This document shows positions 7,696 through 18,041 of a DNA stretch of 64,000 nt, piece after piece. Position 1 is the stretch's first letter. Each line of letters opens with the position of its first letter. The stretch spans positions 124,001 to 188,000 of the forward strand of contig CAWIVY010000005.1 of assembly GCA_963839615.1 (NCBI GenBank). The letters run 5' to 3'. A model generated the notes under the pieces. The model was not told where the DNA came from, ran no database searches, and was given only the letters and a program-made list of their open reading frames with translations. A program made the translations under genes and the position numbers. This DNA is from DASQMT01 sp963839615 (GTDB lineage Bacteria; Actinomycetota; Thermoleophilia; Solirubrobacterales; Solirubrobacteraceae).

Positions 7696-8634
7696 ATGCC
7701 GGAGCCGACTCGCTGGGGCCTCACGCTCCCGTTCGCGGGCGTCCCGCTCGCAGCGACCGAGCCGCTCGTCCGGCGCGCCGAGGCAGCGGGCTGGGACGAT
7801 CTCTGGAGCGGCGACACGAGTGGGCCGGACGGCTTCACGCCGCTGGCGCTCGCCGCGGCGTGGACCGAGCGGATGCGGCTCGGCACGGGCGTGGTGAACG
7901 CGTTCACGCGCGGCCCCGCGGTGCTCGCCCAGCACGCCGCCGCGCTCGCGGACGCGTCGGGCGGCCGGTTCGTGCTCGGCCTCGGCTCGTCGTCGGACGT
8001 GATCGTCGAGCGCTGGAACGGCGTGCCGTTCGAGCGGCCGCTGACGAAGGTGCGCGAGACGGTCGAGGCGTTGCGGCCGATACTGGCCGGCGAGCGCGGG
8101 ACGGGCGGCTTCAAGCTCGAGACGCCGCCGGCCCAGCCGGTGCCGATCTTCGTGGCGGCGCTGCGCGACCGCATGCTCGCGCTCGGCGGCGCGATCGCCG
8201 ACGGCACGTTCGTGAACTTCCTGCCGATCTCGGCCGTCGAGCACGTCGTCGGCAAGATCGCGCCGGCGCCCGGGCACGACGTCGTCTGCCGCTTCTTCTG
8301 CATCCCCGCGCCGGCCGCGGAGGGGCTCGGGCTGGCCCGCTTCCTGTTCGCCGGCTACGCGACGGTGCCGGTCTACGAGGCGTTCTTCCGCTCGCTCGGC
8401 TGGGGCGATGCGCTCGACCCGATGGTGGACGCCTGGCGCGACGGCGACCGCAAGCTCGCCGCCGAGCGCGCGCCGGAGGAGCTGCTGCGCGAGATCTTCG
8501 TCTTCGGCCGCCCGCCCGAGCTGCGCGAGCGGCTCGAGCAGTACGCCGCCGGCGGGATCACGACGCTCTGCCTGATGCCGCTCTGCAGTCCCGAGCAGCT
8601 GCCCGGGCTGATCGACGCGCTCGCGCCGGCATGA
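7696..8634 (+). CDS. LLM-class flavin (F420/FMN)-dependent oxidoreductase
   Basis: 312 residues with the luciferase-like TIM-barrel pattern: WGLTLPFAG, an AEAAGWDDLWSGDT strand-helix, RMRLGTGVVNAFTRGPAVLAQHAAALADASGGRFVLGLGSS (cofactor-binding region), and PVPIFVAALRDRMLALGGAIADG. The length and motifs fit the F420-dependent subgroup common in actinobacteria, which reduce or oxidise diverse substrates using F420 or FMN. The substrate cannot be inferred. It opens a run of four genes joined by 4-base start/stop overlaps. Confidence 0.85.
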   Translation: MPEPTRWGLTLPFAGVPLAATEPLVRRAEAAGWDDLWSGDTSGPDGFTPLALAAAWTERMRLGTGVVNAFTRGPAVLAQHAAALADASGGRFVLGLGSSSDVIVERWNGVPFERPLTKVRETVEALRPILAGERGTGGFKLETPPAQPVPIFVAALRDRMLALGGAIADGTFVNFLPISAVEHVVGKIAPAPGHDVVCRFFCIPAPAAEGLGLARFLFAGYATVPVYEAFFRSLGWGDALDPMVDAWRDGDRKLAAERAPEELLREIFVFGRPPELRERLEQYAAGGITTLCLMPLCSPEQLPGLIDALAPA

Positions 8635-9200
8635 GCGACGACCTCGTCACCGGCGAGGACGGGCTGCCGCGCTGCCGCTGGGGGGCGAGCACGCCCGACT
8701 ACGTGCTCTATCACGACGAGGAATGGGGCCGGCCGGTGCACGGCGCCGACGCCCTGTACGAGAAGCTCTGCCTGGAGGCGTTCCAGTCCGGCCTCTCGTG
8801 GCTGACGATCCTGCGCAAGCGCGAGAACTTCCGCCGGGCGTTCGCGGGCTTCGAGATCGCGTCCGTCGCGCGCTTCGGCGACGACGACGTCGCGCGGCTG
8901 ATGGCCGACGCCGGCATCGTGCGCAACCGGGCGAAGATCGAGGCGGCGATCGCGAACGCCCGCGCCGCCGCCGCGGTCGACGACCTGAGCGCGCTGATCT
9001 GGTCGCACGCGCCCGACCCCGACGGGCGGCCCGCGCCGCGCACGATGGCCGAGATCCCGGCGATCACCGCCGAGTCGACCGCCCTGGCCAAGGCGCTCAA
9101 GCGCCACGGCTTCCGCTTCGTCGGCCCCACCACCGCCTACGCGCTGATGCAGGCGTGCGGCCTCGTCAACGACCACCTGGAGGGTTGCTGCGCCCGATGA
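8631..9200 (+). CDS. tag: DNA-3-methyladenine glycosylase I
   Basis: 189 residues starting at an ATG that overlaps the preceding TGA. The Tag signature is complete: CRW near the N-terminus, YHDEEWG, LEAFQSGLSWLTILRKRENFR, IVRNRAKIEA, GFRFVGPTTAYALMQA and VNDHLEGC. The four zinc ligands map to Cys15, His28, His182 and Cys186, with the same spacings as in the E. coli enzyme. It removes 3-methyladenine from alkylated DNA. Its tight coupling to metabolic genes is unusual for a DNA repair enzyme. An upstream in-frame extension exists but would overlap the oxidoreductase and breaks the conserved N-terminus. Confidence 0.95.
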   Translation: MSDDLVTGEDGLPRCRWGASTPDYVLYHDEEWGRPVHGADALYEKLCLEAFQSGLSWLTILRKRENFRRAFAGFEIASVARFGDDDVARLMADAGIVRNRAKIEAAIANARAAAAVDDLSALIWSHAPDPDGRPAPRTMAEIPAITAESTALAKALKRHGFRFVGPTTAYALMQACGLVNDHLEGCCAR

Positions 9201-9940
9201 GCATCTCGTTCGAACGTCTGACCGCCGGCCCGGAGCGATCCGCGCACGAGTGGCTCGCCGAAGTGCGCCCGCACGAGCGCGCACCGGACGACCGCCCGTT
9301 CCTCTACCTCAACATGGTCGCCAGCGCCGACGGTCGCGCGACCTTCGCGGGCCGCACCGAGGGACTCGGCTCCGAGGCCGACACGCGGCTGCTGACCGAG
9401 CTGCGCGCGCTCGCCGACGCGGTGCTCGTCGGCACCGGCACGGTGCGCGCGGAGGGCTACGGGCGGATGGTCCGCAACGCCGAGCGGATCGCGCGCCGCA
9501 AGGCGGCCGGGCTGGCCGAGACGCCTACCGCCGTGCTGATCTCGCGCTCGTTCGAGATCCCCTGGGACGCGGGGCTGTTCGCGGCGGAGGACCAGCCCGT
9601 GATCGTCTACACGGGCGGCGACGGCCCCGAGCCCGACGTCGCGGCGCCGCTCGAGATCGTCCGGCTCGAGGATCCGACGCCGCGCGCCGCGCTGGCCGAC
9701 CTGCGCGCGCGCGGCGTGCGCTCGCTGCTGTGCGAGGGGGGACCGACGCTCAACAGCGGGCTGCTCGCGGCCGGGGTCGTGGACGAGTTGTTCCTGACGC
9801 TCTCGCCACTGCTCTCCGGCGAGCCGAGCGCGCTGCGGATCGTCGAGGGGGCGGGACTGCCGGACCCGGCGCAGCTCACGCTCGAGTGGGCGCTCCGCCA
9901 CGACGAGGAGCTGTTCCTGCGCTACGCGGTGCGGCCGTGA
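9197..9940 (+). CDS. RibD C-terminal / DHFR-like reductase
   Basis: 247 residues, ATG overlapping the tag stop codon. The RibD reductase fold is recognisable from PFLYLNMVASADGRATFAGRT, DAVLVGTGTVRAEGYG, a SLLCEGGPTLNSGLL motif typical of 5-amino-6-(5-phosphoribosylamino)uracil reductases, and VDELFLTLSPLL. There is no deaminase domain. Stand-alone members of this family reduce pyrimidine or folate-like substrates with NADPH, but many have unknown substrates, so a role in riboflavin (or F420/FAD) synthesis is only possible. The adjacent F420-type oxidoreductase makes a flavin or deazaflavin link plausible. Confidence 0.85.
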   Translation: MSISFERLTAGPERSAHEWLAEVRPHERAPDDRPFLYLNMVASADGRATFAGRTEGLGSEADTRLLTELRALADAVLVGTGTVRAEGYGRMVRNAERIARRKAAGLAETPTAVLISRSFEIPWDAGLFAAEDQPVIVYTGGDGPEPDVAAPLEIVRLEDPTPRAALADLRARGVRSLLCEGGPTLNSGLLAAGVVDELFLTLSPLLSGEPSALRIVEGAGLPDPAQLTLEWALRHDEELFLRYAVRP

Positions 9941-11313
9941 GCGACGCCGCCCTGGGGCGCGCCGCCGAGCTGGCGGCGGCGTGGCTCGCGACGCTGCCCG
10001 AGCGGCCCGTCCGCGCCGCGGGCGAGCCGGACGGGCTGCGCGGCCCGCTGCCCGAGGAGGGCGCGGACGCCGTCGCCGTCATCGACGCGCTCGCGGCGGC
10101 CGCCGAGCCGGGGCTCGTCGCGAGCGCCGGCCCGCGCTACTTCGGCTTCGTCACCGGCGGCGCGCTGCCCGTCGCGGTCGGGGCGGACTGGCTGACGTCG
10201 GCCTGGGACCAGAACGCCTGCCTGCAGGTGATGTCGCCTGCCGCGGCAGCCGCCGAGGAGACCGTCGCCGGATGGGCCAAGCAGCTGCTCGGCCTCCCGC
10301 CGGGCGCTGGCGTCGGGCTCGTCAGCGGAGCGCAGATGGCCAACGTCACCGCGCTGGCCGCGGCGCGCAACGCGGTGCTCGCGCGCGCCGGCTGGGACGT
10401 CGAGGAGCGCGGTCTCGCCGGCGCGCCCGCGCTGCGCGTGATCACGAGCGCCGAGTCGCACGCGACCGTGTTCAACGCCCTGCGGCTGCTCGGCCTAGGG
10501 CGCGGCACGGCGATCCGCGTGGCGGCGGACGAGCAGGGCCGGATGCGCGCCGACGAGCTCGCGTGGACGCTCGACGCGGGCGACGGCCCGGCGATCGTGT
10601 GCGCGCAGGCCGGGAACGTCAACACGGGCGCCTTCGACCCGTTCGAGGAGATCGTCGCCGCGTGCCGCGCCGCGGGCGCGTGGTGTCACGTCGACGGCGC
10701 GTTCGGGCTCTGGGCGGCCGCGGCCCCGGAGCGCGCGCGCCTGCTGGCCGGCGTCGCCGGCGCCGACTCGTGGGCCGTCGACGCGCACAAGTGGCTCAAC
10801 GTGCCCTACGACAGCGCGCTCGCGATCGTCGCCGACCCCGCGCCGCTGGCCGCCGCGATGGCGCTCACCGCCGCCTACCTCGTGCCGGCGGGGGAGCGCG
10901 AGCGCAACGGCGCCGACTGGTCGCCGGAGGCGTCGCGCCGCGCCCGCGCCTTCCCGCTCTATGCCGCACTGCGCGGGCTCGGGCGGCGCGGGGTGGCCGA
11001 GCTGGTCGAGCGCGACTGTGCGCTCGCCGCCCGGATCGCGGAGCTCCTCGCCGCCGAGCCGGGCGTCGAGGTGCTCAACGACGTCGTGCTCAACCAGGCG
11101 CTCGTGCGCTTCGGCGGGGACGACGCGGCGACCGACGCGGTGATCGCCCGCGTGCAGCACGGCGGCGAGTGCTGGCTCGGCGGCACGGTCTGGCACGGCG
11201 TCGCCGCGATGCGGATCTCGGTCTCCGGCTGGCAGACGACCGCGGCCGACGCCGACCGCAGCGCGCGGGCGATAGCGGCGGCGTGGCGCGATCTCCGCGA
11301 AAAAGGGGTCTGA
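9937..11313 (+). CDS. PLP-dependent group II amino-acid decarboxylase
   Basis: 458 residues, GTG overlapping the upstream TGA. It belongs to the aromatic-L-amino-acid/glutamate decarboxylase superfamily: PRYFGFVTGGALP, SGAQMANVTALAAARN, ITSAESHATVFNALRLLGLG, GNVNTGAFDPFEEI, WCHVDGAFGLWA, and the PLP-binding Lys285 in DAHKWLNVPYD. The ending ISVSGWQTT is also typical. Related actinobacterial enzymes act on aromatic or acidic amino acids or as tyrosine/aspartate decarboxylases; the substrate is not resolvable. It closes a four-gene overlapping run and may supply or consume an amine in the same pathway. Confidence 0.85.
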   Translation: MSDAALGRAAELAAAWLATLPERPVRAAGEPDGLRGPLPEEGADAVAVIDALAAAAEPGLVASAGPRYFGFVTGGALPVAVGADWLTSAWDQNACLQVMSPAAAAAEETVAGWAKQLLGLPPGAGVGLVSGAQMANVTALAAARNAVLARAGWDVEERGLAGAPALRVITSAESHATVFNALRLLGLGRGTAIRVAADEQGRMRADELAWTLDAGDGPAIVCAQAGNVNTGAFDPFEEIVAACRAAGAWCHVDGAFGLWAAAAPERARLLAGVAGADSWAVDAHKWLNVPYDSALAIVADPAPLAAAMALTAAYLVPAGERERNGADWSPEASRRARAFPLYAALRGLGRRGVAELVERDCALAARIAELLAAEPGVEVLNDVVLNQALVRFGGDDAATDAVIARVQHGGECWLGGTVWHGVAAMRISVSGWQTTAADADRSARAIAAAWRDLREKGV

Positions 11314-11341
11314 CCTCCCTCCCCTCGATAGGGTCCGGGCG

Positions 11342-12106
11342 ATGCTGATCGAGGGAGCCAGGGCGCTCGTCTGCGGTGGGGCCTCGGGCCTCGGCGCCGC
11401 GACGGCCCGCCGCCTGCACGCGGCCGGAGCGCTGGTCACGGTCGCCGACGTCAACGCTGAAGCCGGCAACGCGCTCGTGGCCGACCTGGCGGACCGGGCG
11501 GCGTTCGTGCGCTGCGACGTCACCGATGCGGCCGCCGTGGACGAGGCGGTGATCGCGGCGCGCGGGGACGGGTCGCTGCGGGTCGCGGTCACGTGCGCGG
11601 GCGTCGGCTGGGCGGAGAAGACGGCCGGCAAGCGCGGCCCCCACAGCGTCGAGCCGTTCCACAAGGTGATCGCGATCAACCTGCTCGGTTCGTTCCACCT
11701 GCTGCGTGCGGCCGGCGCGGCGATGCTCAACAACGTCGCCGACGACGACGGCGAGTCCGGCGTGATCGTGATGACGGCCTCGATCGCCGCCTTCGACGGC
11801 CAGGTCGGCCAGCTCGCCTACTCCGCGTCCAAGGGCGGCGTCGTCGGCATGACGCTGCCGGCCGCGCGCGACCTCGCGGCGAACCGGATCCGCGTCTGCA
11901 CGATCGCGCCGGGCCTGTTCGACACACCGCTGCTCGCCGGCCTGCCGGAGGACACGCGCGCCGCCCTCGGCGCGCAGGTCCCGCACCCGGCGCGGCTCGG
12001 CACGCCCGCCGAGTACGCCGCGCTCGCCGCCCACATCATCGAGAACCCGATGCTCAACGGCGAGGTCATCCGGCTCGACGGCGCGCTGCGGATGCCGCCG
12101 CGCTGA
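11342..12106 (+). CDS. Short-chain dehydrogenase (3-hydroxyacyl-CoA dehydrogenase type-2-like)
   Basis: 254 residues of a classical SDR: N-terminal NAD motif CGGASGLGAATARRL, DVNAEAGN (an Asp after beta-2 favouring NAD), VTCAGVGWAEK, the catalytic S-Y-K in TASIAAFDGQVGQLAYSASKGG, and APGLFDTPLL. The insertion with KTAGKRGPHSVEPFHKVIAINLLGSFHLLRAA resembles mammalian HSD17B10 and bacterial 3-hydroxy-2-methylbutyryl-CoA dehydrogenases, suggesting a role in fatty-acid or isoleucine degradation. It stands alone between two other transcription units. Confidence 0.85.
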   Translation: MLIEGARALVCGGASGLGAATARRLHAAGALVTVADVNAEAGNALVADLADRAAFVRCDVTDAAAVDEAVIAARGDGSLRVAVTCAGVGWAEKTAGKRGPHSVEPFHKVIAINLLGSFHLLRAAGAAMLNNVADDDGESGVIVMTASIAAFDGQVGQLAYSASKGGVVGMTLPAARDLAANRIRVCTIAPGLFDTPLLAGLPEDTRAALGAQVPHPARLGTPAEYAALAAHIIENPMLNGEVIRLDGALRMPPR

Positions 12107-12181
12107 CGCCGCAGAGATCTCAGTCGCGTCAACTAAGATGTTGGCGCCGATGGGGCTTGTGAGAGTCGCTCGAGCTGCTAC

Positions 12182-12200
12182 CTTACGCACCAATCGTAAG
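12182..12200 (+). promoter_or_regulatory. Perfect 6+7+6 inverted repeat upstream of lon
   Basis: CTTACG-N7-CGTAAG lies 29 bases before the lon ATG, between a TTGTGA hexamer at 12158-12163 (possible -35) and the ribosome-binding site GGAGAAAG at 12211-12218. Its position at or just after the expected transcription start suits an operator. The geometry resembles the HspR-binding HAIR element, which has a CTTGAGT arm and a 7-base spacer, but the arm sequence differs, so the regulator is not identified. Confidence 0.5.
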
Positions 12201-12228
12201 CAGCTATTGCGGAGAAAGCCTCTCTTAC

Positions 12229-14507
<2,279 letters not shown>

Positions 14508-14511
<4 letters not shown>

Positions 14512-14780
14512 GCACGAGTAACGTCGACCGGGGGTCCGAGCTTGCGAGGCCCGAAGGGCGAAACTTCGCCCTCACCATCGAGCGCGAGGTGACCTCCTGG
14601 GAGGGGGTCACCAAGCGCCGCGGCCGGTTCGGGACGATCGAGTTCCGGCTCGGCCGCTTCGTCATCGGCGCCGTCCCGCTCGCCGGCCTAATTGACGAAC
14701 GCACGATCATCCAGAGGATGCGCGATGCGTACGAGCGGGCACAGGACGCGCTGGACCGCGGCGCGGGAGTACCAGCTTGA
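14508..14780 (+). CDS. Small DUF5519/luciferase-family-like protein
   Basis: 90 residues, starting at an ATG that overlaps the lon stop codon. The core REVTSWEGVTKRRGRFGTIEFRLGRFVIGAVP resembles the short 'luciferase family' domain (DUF5519) found in many soil bacteria, which has the pattern W.GV....GRFG...F.LGR..IG. The C-terminal IDERTIIQRMRDAYERAQDALD is helical. The function is unknown; the lon coupling may be only transcriptional. The ABC transporter that follows begins at a TTG overlapping this stop codon. Confidence 0.55.
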
Positions 14781-16501
14781 CGAGGCGCGTAGCGCGCCTC
14801 TTCCGCCCTTACCGCGCCCGGCTCGCGACGGTCCTCGGATTGATCGTCCTCTCGGCCGGCCTCGGGGTCGTCTCGCCGTTCCTGCTGCGCGACGTGCTCG
14901 ACGTCGCGATCCCGGAGAACGACGACGGCCTGCTGATCGCGCTCGTCGCCGGGATGATCGGCATCTCGATCGCGACCGGCGTGCTCGGAGTCGCCCAGAC
15001 GTGGCTCTCCAACGTCGTCGGACAGCGCGTCATGCACGACCTGCGCGCGCAGGTCTATCGCCACCTGCAGCGGCTCTCGCTCGCGTTCTTCACGCGCACC
15101 CGCACGGGCGAGATCCAGTCGCGCATCGCGAACGACATCGGCGGCGTCCAGACCGTCGTGACCACCACCGCGACCTCGATCGTGTCCAACGTCACCACCG
15201 TCGTCGCGACCGTCGTGGCGATGTTCCTGCTCGACTGGCGGCTCGCGATCTTCTCGCTGGCGCTGACGCCCGTGTTCGTGCTGATCGCGCGCCGCGTCGG
15301 CAAGCAGCGCAAGCAGATCACGGCCGCCAAGCAGGGCGTGATGGCGGACATCTCCTCGCTCGTGCAGGAGTCGCTCAGCGTCTCGGGCATCCTGCTCGGC
15401 AAGTCGATGGGGCGCGGCGCCGAGCTCGCCGACCGCTTCGAGCGCGAGTCGGCCGGCCTCGCGGAGCTCGAGGTGCGCTCGCGCATGGCCGGGCGCTGGA
15501 TGATGGCCACGATCCAGATGTCGTTCGCGGTCATGCCGGCGCTCGTCTACCTGTTCGCCGGGCTCGACGGGGGCGCCGTGTCGATCGGGACCGTGGTGGC
15601 GTTCACCACGATGCAGACGCGGATCTTCTTCCCGATCCAGTCGCTGCTCAACGTCGGCGTCGACATCCAGACCTCCTCGGCGCTGTTCGAGCGCGTGTTC
15701 GAGTACCTCGACATGCCGGTCGACATCGATCCGGGCGAGCGCACGCTGGCCGCGCCGCGCGGCGACGTGCGGCTCGAGGACGTCTGGTTCCGCTACTCGG
15801 ACACCGACGCCGCCTGGACGCTCGCCGGCATCGACCTGGAGGTCCTCGCGGGCACGCGCACCGCGATCGTCGGCGAGACCGGCGCGGGCAAGACGACGCT
15901 GGGCTACCTCGTCGCGCGGCTCTACGACGCCGAGCGCGGGTCGATCCGGATCGACGGCGTCGACGTGCGCGAGCTGACGTTCGACTCGCTGGCGGCGACG
16001 GTCGGCGTCGTCTCGCAGGAGACCTACCTCTTCCACGCGTCCGTGCGCGAGAACCTCCGCTTCGCGCGGCCCGATGCGAGCGACGGGGAGATCGAGGAAG
16101 CGGCCCGTGCCGCGCAGGTGCACGAGGTCGTCGCAGCGCTCCCTGACGGCTACGACACGGTCGTCGGCGAGCGCGGCTTCCGCTTCTCGGGAGGCGAGAA
16201 GCAGCGCATCGCGATCGCGCGCACGATCCTGCGCAATCCACCCGTGCTCGTGCTCGACGAGGCCACGAGCGCGCTCGACGTCCAGACCGAGCGCGCGGTC
16301 GAGCTGGCGCTCGAGCGGCTCGCCGAGGGCAGGACGACGATCGTGATCGCGCACCGCCTCTCGACGGTGCGCGCAGCCGACCAGATCGTGGTGCTCGACG
16401 CCGGTCGCATCGCCGAGCGCGGGAGCCACGAGGAGCTGCTCGCGGCCGGGGGACGCTACGCGGCGATGGTCGCGCGCGACACGGCTCCGGTCGTCGCGTA
16501 G
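14777..16501 (+). CDS. ABC exporter, fused permease and ATPase (half transporter)
   Basis: 574 residues. An N-terminal six-helix exporter domain (about residues 15-300; FLLRDVLDVAIP, FTRTRTGEIQSRIANDIGGVQTVV coupling region) is followed by a nucleotide-binding domain with Walker A GETGAGKTT, Q-loop VVSQETYLF, signature FSGGEKQR, Walker B VLVLDEATSALD and the H-loop IAHRLST. These MsbA/LmrA-type half transporters dimerise and export lipids, drugs or peptides. The TTG start overlaps the preceding TGA; no better start is close. The substrate is unknown. Confidence 0.93.
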   Translation: MTRRVARLFRPYRARLATVLGLIVLSAGLGVVSPFLLRDVLDVAIPENDDGLLIALVAGMIGISIATGVLGVAQTWLSNVVGQRVMHDLRAQVYRHLQRLSLAFFTRTRTGEIQSRIANDIGGVQTVVTTTATSIVSNVTTVVATVVAMFLLDWRLAIFSLALTPVFVLIARRVGKQRKQITAAKQGVMADISSLVQESLSVSGILLGKSMGRGAELADRFERESAGLAELEVRSRMAGRWMMATIQMSFAVMPALVYLFAGLDGGAVSIGTVVAFTTMQTRIFFPIQSLLNVGVDIQTSSALFERVFEYLDMPVDIDPGERTLAAPRGDVRLEDVWFRYSDTDAAWTLAGIDLEVLAGTRTAIVGETGAGKTTLGYLVARLYDAERGSIRIDGVDVRELTFDSLAATVGVVSQETYLFHASVRENLRFARPDASDGEIEEAARAAQVHEVVAALPDGYDTVVGERGFRFSGGEKQRIAIARTILRNPPVLVLDEATSALDVQTERAVELALERLAEGRTTIVIAHRLSTVRAADQIVVLDAGRIAERGSHEELLAAGGRYAAMVARDTAPVVA

Positions 16502-16557
16502 TCATACGTCCGCCGATACCCCAACACGATGGGCATTGGGCTGCCTATGGTTGCTCC

Positions 16558-17304
16558 ATGCGGCGTCCGTCGACAGCGTCCCTGATCGCGCTAGCTGCGC
16601 TTTTCGTCGCGCTCGGCGGCCCCGCGCAGGCCGCGCGGCTCATCGACGGCAAGGACATCAGGAAGGGGACCGTCGGCTCGAAGCAGGTCAAGGACCGCTC
16701 GCTCAAAGCGCGCGACCTGTCCAGGCGCTCGGTTCGCACACTGACCGCCACGCCCGACGGCTCGATCGTCGGCTCCAAGCTCGCGGACGATGCCGTCACC
16801 ACGCGGTCGCTCGCGCCCGGCAGCGTGCTGACGGGCAGCGTCGCCGACAACAGCCTGACGGCCGCCGACCTGGCCGCCAGCTCGGTCGGGACCGAGGAGG
16901 TTTCCGACAACGCGGTCGGGCAGACCGAGATCCGCAACAACGGCGTCGGCGCCTCGGAGATCTCCGACCAGTCGATCGACGGCGGCGAGATCATCGACGG
17001 CGGGCTGCTCGCGCGCGACGTCGGGCGCTTCTCGGGCACGGTGAGCGTCGACTTCTCGCTGCTCGCAGCCGGCGCATGCCAGGGCGCGGCCGTGACCGAC
17101 ACGCCGGCGGACGTCGCGGACGCCGACATCAGCAACGACCTCATCGTCGTCGCGCCCGGCGCCGGCTGGCCGCTCCGGCTGACCTATGGCGTCACAAACG
17201 CATCAGAGCCCGGCCAGTTCGTCATCTATGCCTGCAATCTGACGAACGCGTCCGAGAACCCCGCGGCGGTCACGTTCCGCTACGTGATCATCGGCTTCGG
17301 CTAG
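16558..17304 (+). CDS. Secreted protein with phased short repeats
   Basis: 248 residues with a typical signal peptide (ASLIALAALFVALGGPAQA). The mature N-terminus RLIDGKDIRKGTVGSKQVKDRSLKARDLS leads into about 120 residues of irregular 10-12-residue repeats of the form D-[NS]-[SA]-[LV]-T-x-x-[DE]-[LI] (for example VADNSLTAADLAASSVGTEEVSDNAVGQTEIRNNGVGASEI), which suggest a beta-solenoid or stalk. A C-terminal globular beta domain ends FRYVIIGFG. This family is frequent in Solirubrobacterales-type genomes but has no known function; surface stalk or adhesin is a guess. A decayed relative lies at 60742-61328. Confidence 0.75.
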   Translation: MRRPSTASLIALAALFVALGGPAQAARLIDGKDIRKGTVGSKQVKDRSLKARDLSRRSVRTLTATPDGSIVGSKLADDAVTTRSLAPGSVLTGSVADNSLTAADLAASSVGTEEVSDNAVGQTEIRNNGVGASEISDQSIDGGEIIDGGLLARDVGRFSGTVSVDFSLLAAGACQGAAVTDTPADVADADISNDLIVVAPGAGWPLRLTYGVTNASEPGQFVIYACNLTNASENPAAVTFRYVIIGFG

Positions 17305-18041
17305 AGCATCGACTGCCAGGTGCCGCCGTCGGCCGACCAGGCCGCGCCGGTGACCCACGAGGCGCGCTCGGAGCAGAGGAAGACGACGACGGACGCGACC
17401 TCGTCGGGCTCGCCGAAGCGGCCCAGGGGCACCTTGCCCGACTGGCGCTCGATCGCCTCGCCCGGGCTGATGCCCGCCCGCGCCGCCATCTGCTCGGCGA
17501 GCCCGCCCGGGGCGCGCCACAGCGGCGTGCCGGTGGGCCCCGGCGCGACGGCGTTGACGTGCACGCCGTGCGCCGCCCAGCGGTCGGCGTACACGCGCGA
17601 GAGCGAGTGCTGGGCCGCCTTGGCGACGGAGTAGGCGGGCCACGTCTGCGACGGCCGCTTGCCCGCGCTCGAGGTCACGTTGACGATCCGGCCCCAGCCG
17701 CGCTCGGCCATCAGCGGCGCGAAGTGGCGCATGAGCCGCATCGGGGCCATCACGTTGAGCTCGAACGCCTCGTGGAAGTCGGCGTCGGTGAGCTCGTCGA
17801 GCGGCTTGACCTCCGAGGTGCCCGCGTTGTTGACGAGGATGTCGACGGGCCCCGCGGCAAGCCCGGCGATCCGGTCGGCAGCATCGGGCTCCGTGACGTC
17901 GATGCCCTCGGAGCGGGCAACGCGGATCACCCGCGCGCCCTCCGCCTCGAGCTGCTCCGCGACCGCCGCGCCGATCCCGCGCGTGGCGCCCGTGACGACG
18001 GCCGTGCGTCCCTCGATCCCCAGCTCCATGCCCGGCATCAT
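17301..18041 (-). CDS. Short-chain dehydrogenase/reductase
   Basis: About 246 residues. Classical SDR features: TGATRGIGAAVAEQL, NNAGTSEVKPLDELT, the catalytic triad in NVTSSAGKRPSQTWPAYSVAKAA, and VAPGPTGTPLW, ending SWVTGAAWSADGGTW. The start is placed at the ATG that overlaps the upstream kinase stop (ATGA at 18041-18038); another ATG at 18029 gives a slightly shorter protein beginning MELGIEGRTAVVTG. It is the third gene of an operon with a fructosamine-kinase-like protein and an LMW phosphatase. Its 3' end overlaps the convergent secreted-protein gene by four bases. Confidence 0.85.
   Translation of the reverse strand: MMPGMELGIEGRTAVVTGATRGIGAAVAEQLEAEGARVIRVARSEGIDVTEPDAADRIAGLAAGPVDILVNNAGTSEVKPLDELTDADFHEAFELNVMAPMRLMRHFAPLMAERGWGRIVNVTSSAGKRPSQTWPAYSVAKAAQHSLSRVYADRWAAHGVHVNAVAPGPTGTPLWRAPGGLAEQMAARAGISPGEAIERQSGKVPLGRFGEPDEVASVVVFLCSERASWVTGAAWSADGGTWQSML

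Noticed and set aside
12182..12200. HAIR-type HspR operator
   Set aside because: The spacing resembles HAIR but the arm bases differ (CTTACG rather than CTTGAGT), so I record it only as an unassigned operator.
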